From Prevotella sp. CAG:1058 (lineage in GTDB: Bacteria; Bacteroidota; Bacteroidia; Bacteroidales; Bacteroidaceae): a stretch of DNA of 10,894 bases. This document shows, in pieces, positions 7,062 through 10,894 of this stretch; position 1 is the stretch's first letter, and every line of letters starts with the position of its first letter. A program made the translations under genes and the position numbers. The notes beneath the pieces are model-generated. The model saw only the letters and a program-made list of their open reading frames with translations, did not search any database and had not been told where the DNA came from. The DNA is taken from assembly GCA_000433175.1 (NCBI GenBank), contig HF986700.1, forward strand, positions 1-10,894, given 5' to 3'.

Positions 7062-7067
7062 TTAGTC
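7036..7067. terminator. 12-bp perfect hairpin at the end of the ADP-ribosylglycohydrolase gene
   Basis: gactaagcatgc (7036-7047) pairs perfectly with gcatgcttagtc (7056-7067) around an 8-nt loop. The right arm contains the TAA stop codon of the minus-strand gene (7062-7064). No clear T-run follows on the minus strand, and only a weak TTCGTTTA follows on the plus strand. Intrinsic termination is therefore possible but not certain; it may instead protect the 3' end of the mRNA. Confidence 0.5.
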
Positions 7068-7886
7068 TTCGTTTATCCTGTTTGTGCGAATCAAAGTCTC
7101 GAACCTATCGTTTATTTCCAACAAGTCTGCCGGCAACAAAGCATCACAATGCTTGATAAGTTCTTTTTGCGTAGCGTCTAAAGAATACTCTTTACGGTAA
7201 ATTCCAGCCATCGAAATTGCACATGCCATACAGCCAATCGTGTCAGAATCGCCTCCCATTGATATAGCGAGACGCAATACGCCTTCCGTATTTTCACGCT
7301 GCAAGAATGACATTATTGCAATGGGAACACTGCCCTGGCATGTCACGTCAAATGAATATCCTGGACGTATTGTCTCCAACTTCACATCAAGATCGTACCC
7401 GAATTTAGTTTCAATATATTCTTTTATTTCGCTATTTGACGCGTTCATCTTTTTCAAATACACACATGCGGCAACAGCTTGTGCCCCTTTTATCCCTTCT
7501 GGATGATCATGCGAAACAGAAGATGCCAATTTCGCGAGACGCAACGCTTCCTCGAGCGACGACGCATACAGCCCAACCGGGCTTACACGCATGGCTGAAC
7601 CGTTTCCAAAACTGCCGTACGGACGGGGATTATCAGACTGCAGCCATTTCATGAACATGCCTCCGTAACCTGCGAAGGGATACTTACGCCCCAACTCCTG
7701 CATGCATCTGACAAGCGTACCAGCACCTTTAGCAGAATCGCACATCAGCCATTGGGCAACGGCCAAAGTCATTACTGTATCATCTGTAAAACGACTTCCA
7801 CTCGGAACGAGTTCGAAATTTTCCGTCTTTATGTTGTTCCATTCACGTGTAGAACCAACAATGTCTCCAATAATAGCTCCTAACAC
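7062..7886 (-). CDS. ADP-ribosylglycohydrolase (DraG/ARH) family protein
   Basis: A 274-residue cytoplasmic protein of the ADP-ribosyl-glycohydrolase family. These di-metal enzymes (usually magnesium or manganese) remove ADP-ribose from proteins or cleave related ADP-ribose esters. The family pattern is complete: GAIIGDIVGS at 3-12, the first metal site FTDDT at 33-37, GNGSAMR at 94-100, SHDHPEG at 125-131, and the second metal site GGDSDTIG at 211-218 with D213 and D215. Length is typical. The start is a GTG at 7886, because no ATG lies between the in-frame stop at 7937-7935 and TDDTVM. The resulting N-terminus (MLGAIIGDIVGS) is what the family normally shows. It lies 88 nt after fcl, separated by a hairpin with a T-rich tail, and no promoter consensus is visible. 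Its target is unknown, and nothing in view encodes a matching ADP-ribosyltransferase, so a generic repair or metabolite-clearing role is as likely as a signalling one. Confidence 0.88.
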   Translation of the reverse strand: MLGAIIGDIVGSTREWNNIKTENFELVPSGSRFTDDTVMTLAVAQWLMCDSAKGAGTLVRCMQELGRKYPFAGYGGMFMKWLQSDNPRPYGSFGNGSAMRVSPVGLYASSLEEALRLAKLASSVSHDHPEGIKGAQAVAACVYLKKMNASNSEIKEYIETKFGYDLDVKLETIRPGYSFDVTCQGSVPIAIMSFLQRENTEGVLRLAISMGGDSDTIGCMACAISMAGIYRKEYSLDATQKELIKHCDALLPADLLEINDRFETLIRTNRINED

Positions 7887-7889
7887 AAC

Positions 7890-7962
7890 TATAACTAAAA
7901 TAAAAATACTGGTTTTAATATTACCTTTCCGATATTACCCGGATGTAAAACTAAAACCAGTA
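7890..7962 (-). terminator. Hairpin with T-rich tail between fcl and the ADP-ribosylglycohydrolase gene
   Basis: Read on the minus strand, tactggtttta (7962-7952) pairs over 11 bp with taaaaccagta (7917-7907), and TTTTTATTTTA follows at 7906-7896. This fits a rho-independent terminator for the fcl operon. The 34-nt loop is unusually long and includes a direct repeat, atattacc on the plus strand at 7918-7925 and 7932-7939. The T-run ends about 10 nt before the GTG start at 7886, so the structure could also control the downstream gene by attenuation or by masking its start. Confidence 0.55.
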
Positions 7963-7974
7963 AAATTCATATTA

Positions 7975-9075
7975 TCATACAGTCTGATGATTTATGCAAA
8001 TGCCAAGCTTATACCATTCATAAAGTTTGTGCACTCCTTCGTCAATCTCAACCTTATGGTGCCAACCGAGTCCATGTAGCTTGGATACGTCAATCAACTT
8101 ACGTGGCGTACCGTCTGGTTTTGACGTATCCCAGCGCAACTCTCCTTTGAAACCGACTTCGGCGACAACCTTCTCGGCCAGTTCGCGTATGCTCAACTCT
8201 TTACCCGTGCCAACATTAATGTGACAGTTCCTTATCTCCTTGTCAGCTGGGTCGTAAGTGTCCTTGAAATCAACGTTAAGCAATACATGTACACTGGCGT
8301 CAGCCATTTCCTCACTCCATAAGAACTCGCGCATGGGACTGCCTGTTCCCCACAAAGTAACGGCTTGAGGAGTTATTCCGAATTTTGAGAGCTTGTCCAA
8401 AATCTCGTCCTCACTGTTACTTCCATTAACACCTTCAACAGGACGCAGGTCCAAATCCTTTCTTACATCATCCCACTTGCCTTCATTCAAGCACTTAGCC
8501 AAATAAACCTTGCGTATCATTGCGGGCAAGACGTGACTATTCTCCAAATGGAAATTATCATTAGGACCATAAAGGTTCGTAGGCATTACAGCTATGTAGT
8601 TGCAACCATACTGGATGCTGAAACTCTCACACATTTTCAAGCCGGCTATCTTGGCTATGGCGTAAGGCTCGTTGGTATATTCAAGTTCAGAAGTCAACAA
8701 GGCATCTTCCTTCATTGGTTGCGGTGCCATGCGTGGATAAATGCAGGTGCTTCCGAGGAACAACAGTTTCTTGACATTGTGGCGGAAACTTTCGCCAATG
8801 ACATTTTGTTGTATCTGGAGATTCTGGTAAATGAAGTCTGCACGATAATTCAAGTTAGCCATTATACCACCTACATGTGCAGCGGCCAAGACGACAGCGT
8901 CAGGACGTTCGTCATCAAAAAATTTCTTAACAGCCACAGGGTCAAGAAGGTCTAGTTCCTTATGACTACGACCTACAAGGTTATCATACCCTCTTGACTT
9001 CAGGTTATTCCAAATTGCCGAGCCCACAAGACCGTGGTGCCCAGCAACATATATCTTAGAATTCTTTTCCAACAT
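7975..9075 (-). CDS. fcl: GDP-L-fucose synthase (GDP-4-keto-6-deoxymannose epimerase/reductase)
   Basis: A 366-residue extended short-chain dehydrogenase that epimerises GDP-4-keto-6-deoxy-D-mannose at C3 and C5 and reduces it with NADPH to GDP-L-fucose. The Rossmann motif GHHGLVG (12-18) opens the protein. The catalytic set is present: S109 in GSTCIYP with C111, and Y138/K142 in YAIAK. H181 in NSHVLPA is the likely second epimerisation residue, and LWGTGSPMREFLW (241-253) is also family-typical. Compared with the roughly 320-residue E. coli enzyme there is an extra segment of about 35-40 residues between about 196 and 237. From memory this also occurs in other Bacteroidetes homologues. The ATG at 9075 follows the gmd stop by 3 nt, which implies one transcript and coupled translation. 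The product probably feeds fucosylation of surface glycans or glycoproteins. Confidence 0.96.
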   Translation of the reverse strand: MLEKNSKIYVAGHHGLVGSAIWNNLKSRGYDNLVGRSHKELDLLDPVAVKKFFDDERPDAVVLAAAHVGGIMANLNYRADFIYQNLQIQQNVIGESFRHNVKKLLFLGSTCIYPRMAPQPMKEDALLTSELEYTNEPYAIAKIAGLKMCESFSIQYGCNYIAVMPTNLYGPNDNFHLENSHVLPAMIRKVYLAKCLNEGKWDDVRKDLDLRPVEGVNGSNSEDEILDKLSKFGITPQAVTLWGTGSPMREFLWSEEMADASVHVLLNVDFKDTYDPADKEIRNCHINVGTGKELSIRELAEKVVAEVGFKGELRWDTSKPDGTPRKLIDVSKLHGLGWHHKVEIDEGVHKLYEWYKLGICINHQTV

Positions 9076-9078
9076 AAC

Positions 9079-10164
9079 CTACTCCGCCATTTTGGCCTTG
9101 ATATAAAGCTTCTTGACAAACTTCATATCATGCTGAACCATTATCCTAACCAATTCGTTAAATGATGTTTTTGTCGGATTCCAACCCAATATCTTTTTAG
9201 CTTTTGCCGGATTTCCGAGCAATTGATCAACCTCGCACGGACGGAAATACTTAGGATCAACCTCAACAAGAACTTTTCCTGTTGCCACGTCTATACCTTT
9301 TTCGTTAACACCTTCGCCCTCCCAGCGTAATTCCACTCCAGCTTCCTTAAACGCTAAAGTACAGAACTCACGGACAGTATGCATCTCACCGGTTGCAATA
9401 ACAAAGTCGTCAGGTTCAGGCTGTTGAAGTATCAACCACATGCACTCAACATAGTCACGGGCGTATCCCCAGTCTCGGCGTGCATCAAGATTACCGAGGT
9501 ACAGCTTGTCCTGGTACCCCTGGACAATTCTACATGCCGCAAGCGTTATTTTTCGTGTTACGAAGTTCTCGCCGCGGCGCTCGCTCTCGTGATTGAACAA
9601 GATGCCGTTGCAACAAAACATGTCATAACTTTCACGATAATTCTTCATTATCCAAAAACCGTAAAGTTTGGCTACCGAGTATGGTGAACGTGGATAAAAC
9701 GGCGTTGTCTCAGTCTGCGGAACTTCCTGTACTTTACCGTAAAGTTCGGATGTTGAAGCCTGGTAAATCTTGCATGACTTGTCAAGACCGCATATACGAA
9801 CAGCCTCAAGCAAGCGCAATACACCGACGGCATCTGTGTCAGCCGTATATTCTGGAACATCAAATGAAACCTTAACATGGCTCTGTGCGGCAAGATTGTA
9901 TATTTCAGTCGGTTTCACTTCGCCGATAATACGAATTAACGAAGAGGAATCCGTCATGTCCGCCCAATGAAGGTTAACAAGACGCGATTTCTTCATATCA
10001 CGTACCCATTCATCCAAATACAGGTGTTCAATCCTACCCGTGTTAAACGATGAAGAACGGCGCAACAATCCATGAACTTCGTAACCTTTCTCAATAAGGA
10101 ATTCAGCCAAGTACGAACCGTCTTGACCGGTTATTCCTGTAATCAATGCAACGTTTTTTTTCAT
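9079..10164 (-). CDS. gmd: GDP-mannose 4,6-dehydratase
   Basis: A 361-residue extended short-chain dehydrogenase that converts GDP-D-mannose to GDP-4-keto-6-deoxy-D-mannose, the first committed step to GDP-L-fucose and also to GDP-rhamnose or perosamine sugars. The cofactor motif GITGQDG (10-16) and the signature [15 protein letters not shown] (35-49) mark the family. Catalytic residues are in STSELYG (137-143, with E139) and YSVAK (Y162/K166). [16 protein letters not shown] (191-206) and [15 protein letters not shown] (226-240) are further diagnostic segments for substrate binding. Length is typical. The ATG at 10164 directly precedes [15 protein letters not shown]. It starts 33 nt after the guanylyltransferase gene with no terminator between them, and fcl follows after 3 nt, so the three form one operon for GDP-fucose. 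Confidence 0.97.
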   Translation of the reverse strand: MKKNVALITGITGQDGSYLAEFLIEKGYEVHGLLRRSSSFNTGRIEHLYLDEWVRDMKKSRLVNLHWADMTDSSSLIRIIGEVKPTEIYNLAAQSHVKVSFDVPEYTADTDAVGVLRLLEAVRICGLDKSCKIYQASTSELYGKVQEVPQTETTPFYPRSPYSVAKLYGFWIMKNYRESYDMFCCNGILFNHESERRGENFVTRKITLAACRIVQGYQDKLYLGNLDARRDWGYARDYVECMWLILQQPEPDDFVIATGEMHTVREFCTLAFKEAGVELRWEGEGVNEKGIDVATGKVLVEVDPKYFRPCEVDQLLGNPAKAKKILGWNPTKTSFNELVRIMVQHDMKFVKKLYIKAKMAE

Positions 10165-10197
10165 TTTTACTTTAAATAAGTTTTTATATGCTGGTTT

Positions 10198-10894
10198 TTA
10201 TTTATCACTTTCCGAGAATTGCTTTATTCGCTGTTCCTCTGAAAGTTTGCAAATTAATAATTTATCGTCTTTCTCGGCTATTATATATCCGTCTAGTCCT
10301 TGTATGACGACCTTTTTCTTGTCTAACGTATGGACTATACAATTATGGGAGTCGTACAAAGAAACATTATTACCTATGACTCCGTTACCGTATAAATCTT
10401 TCTTCGTCTGAACCAGTAATGAACCCCATGTGCCCAGATCACTCCAACCAAAATCAGCAGGACAGACAAAAATCTCTTCAGCTTTTTCCATTATCGCATA
10501 ATCGACAGAAATATTTTCGCATTCAGGGAAGCGTCGGTTGATTTCCTCCTGCTCTTGGGGCGTGCCGTATATTGGTAACATGCCCTCGAAAATCTTACTT
10601 ATGGAAGGTTGATATACTCTAAATGCATTAACAATTGTATTAACACTCCAAATAAAAATACCCGCATTCCAAAAATAGCTCTTGTTCTTAATATACTTCT
10701 GAGCTGTTTCCAAATCCGGTTTTTCCCTGAATGAATCTACCCTGAATATTTCTTTGTTACGTGGAGAACTTGAAGACAAATCCGCTTGAATATAACCATA
10801 ACCCGTTTCCGGACGTGTCGGTTTCATTCCAAGGGTAACAATAGCGTCGGTTTCGTTCGTAAACTTCAGGCACTGGGTAACGACTCGTCTGAAC
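10198..10894 (-). CDS. Mannose-1-phosphate guanylyltransferase, 5' end outside the window
   Basis: The frame is open from the right edge of the window to a TAA at 10198, giving 232 codons. An internal ATG at 10827 is not the true start, because the in-frame upstream codons read TNETDAIVTLG, a normal continuation of the family. The enzyme makes GDP-mannose from GTP and mannose-1-phosphate in the cytoplasm, supplying the gmd substrate. Visible motifs, numbered from the first complete codon at the edge, are KPTRPETGYGYI (24-35), FREKPD (55-60), FWNAGIF (74-80), SVDYAIMEK (129-137) and GWSDLGTW (149-156). The N-terminal GGxGTRxxP nucleotide-binding signature lies beyond the window; I estimate about 120 residues are missing. 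The protein ends soon after the left-handed beta-helix-like tail, so it lacks the phosphomannose isomerase domain of bifunctional ManC/XanB types. It leads the apparent operon with gmd and fcl. Confidence 0.93.
   Translation of the reverse strand, partial: FRRVVTQCLKFTNETDAIVTLGMKPTRPETGYGYIQADLSSSSPRNKEIFRVDSFREKPDLETAQKYIKNKSYFWNAGIFIWSVNTIVNAFRVYQPSISKIFEGMLPIYGTPQEQEEINRRFPECENISVDYAIMEKAEEIFVCPADFGWSDLGTWGSLLVQTKKDLYGNGVIGNNVSLYDSHNCIVHTLDKKKVVIQGLDGYIIAEKDDKLLICKLSEEQRIKQFSESDK

Noticed and set aside
6873..7181. 102-codon plus-strand ORF across the convergent spacer
   Set aside because: Its second half is antisense to the well-supported ADP-ribosylglycohydrolase gene, it has no promoter, and its sequence has no domain character.
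7887..7934. Possible hydrophobic N-terminal extension (signal-like) of the ADP-ribosylglycohydrolase in frame upstream of the GTG
   Set aside because: The frame is open and hydrophobic but contains no ATG, GTG or TTG start, and it overlaps the terminator-like T-run, whose A/T composition explains the hydrophobic codons.
1..10894. CRISPR array, tRNA gene, insertion sequence, phage or defence-island content
   Set aside because: I saw no regularly spaced direct repeats, no cloverleaf tRNA, no transposase or integrase, and no nuclease, helicase or toxin genes; the genes are core metabolic or housekeeping types.

Overview
This window looks like ordinary chromosome from a member of the Bacteroidales, most likely Prevotella or a close relative. 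Three things point there. Promoters match the Bacteroidetes sigma pattern (TTTG, a 19-20 nt spacer, then TAnnTTTG), most clearly in front of rnpB and fabD. Start codons are preceded by A/T-rich leaders with no Shine-Dalgarno sequence. The gene set (a secreted DUF4861 protein, a Bacteroidetes-length GDP-fucose synthase, and a GMP-gmd-fcl cluster) fits the phylum. The genus is an inference from memory of such genomes; no search was run.

Layout, left to right. Bases 1-237 are mostly non-coding and carry a promoter-like -7 box. A secreted DUF4861 protein (238-1470, +) follows and ends at a bidirectional terminator (1491-1533). Facing it is a minus-strand block: fabD (4728 to 3841), then a cytoplasmic GH13 alpha-amylase-family enzyme (3719 to 2028), then a small AlaX-type tRNA-editing hydrolase (2023 to 1553). 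The last two are separated by only 4 nt. A structured terminator-like element lies between fabD and the amylase. A divergent promoter region (about 4764-4917) drives fabD leftward and the RNase P RNA gene rnpB (about 4924-5315) rightward. Next is a YihY/BrkB-family membrane protein with a long cytoplasmic C-terminal domain (5404-6729, +). A 332-bp convergent intergenic region with two hairpins separates it from a second minus-strand block.

That block begins beyond the right edge with mannose-1-phosphate guanylyltransferase (partial, 10894 to 10198). It continues with gmd (10164 to 9079) and fcl (9075 to 7975), and may include an ADP-ribosylglycohydrolase-family gene (7886 to 7062). The first three enzymes form a complete route from mannose-1-phosphate to GDP-L-fucose (GDP-mannose, then GDP-4-keto-6-deoxymannose, then GDP-L-fucose), the donor for fucosylated capsule, O-antigen or glycoprotein glycans. 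A hairpin with a T-rich tail lies between fcl and the ADP-ribosylglycohydrolase gene, so that gene may be only partly co-transcribed.

I found no convincing new multi-gene system. The points most worth checking are untranslated structures at gene boundaries (3748-3807, 6848-6910, 7907-7962), the tight amylase-AlaX pairing, and the DUF4861 gene standing apart from any polysaccharide-utilisation genes visible here.
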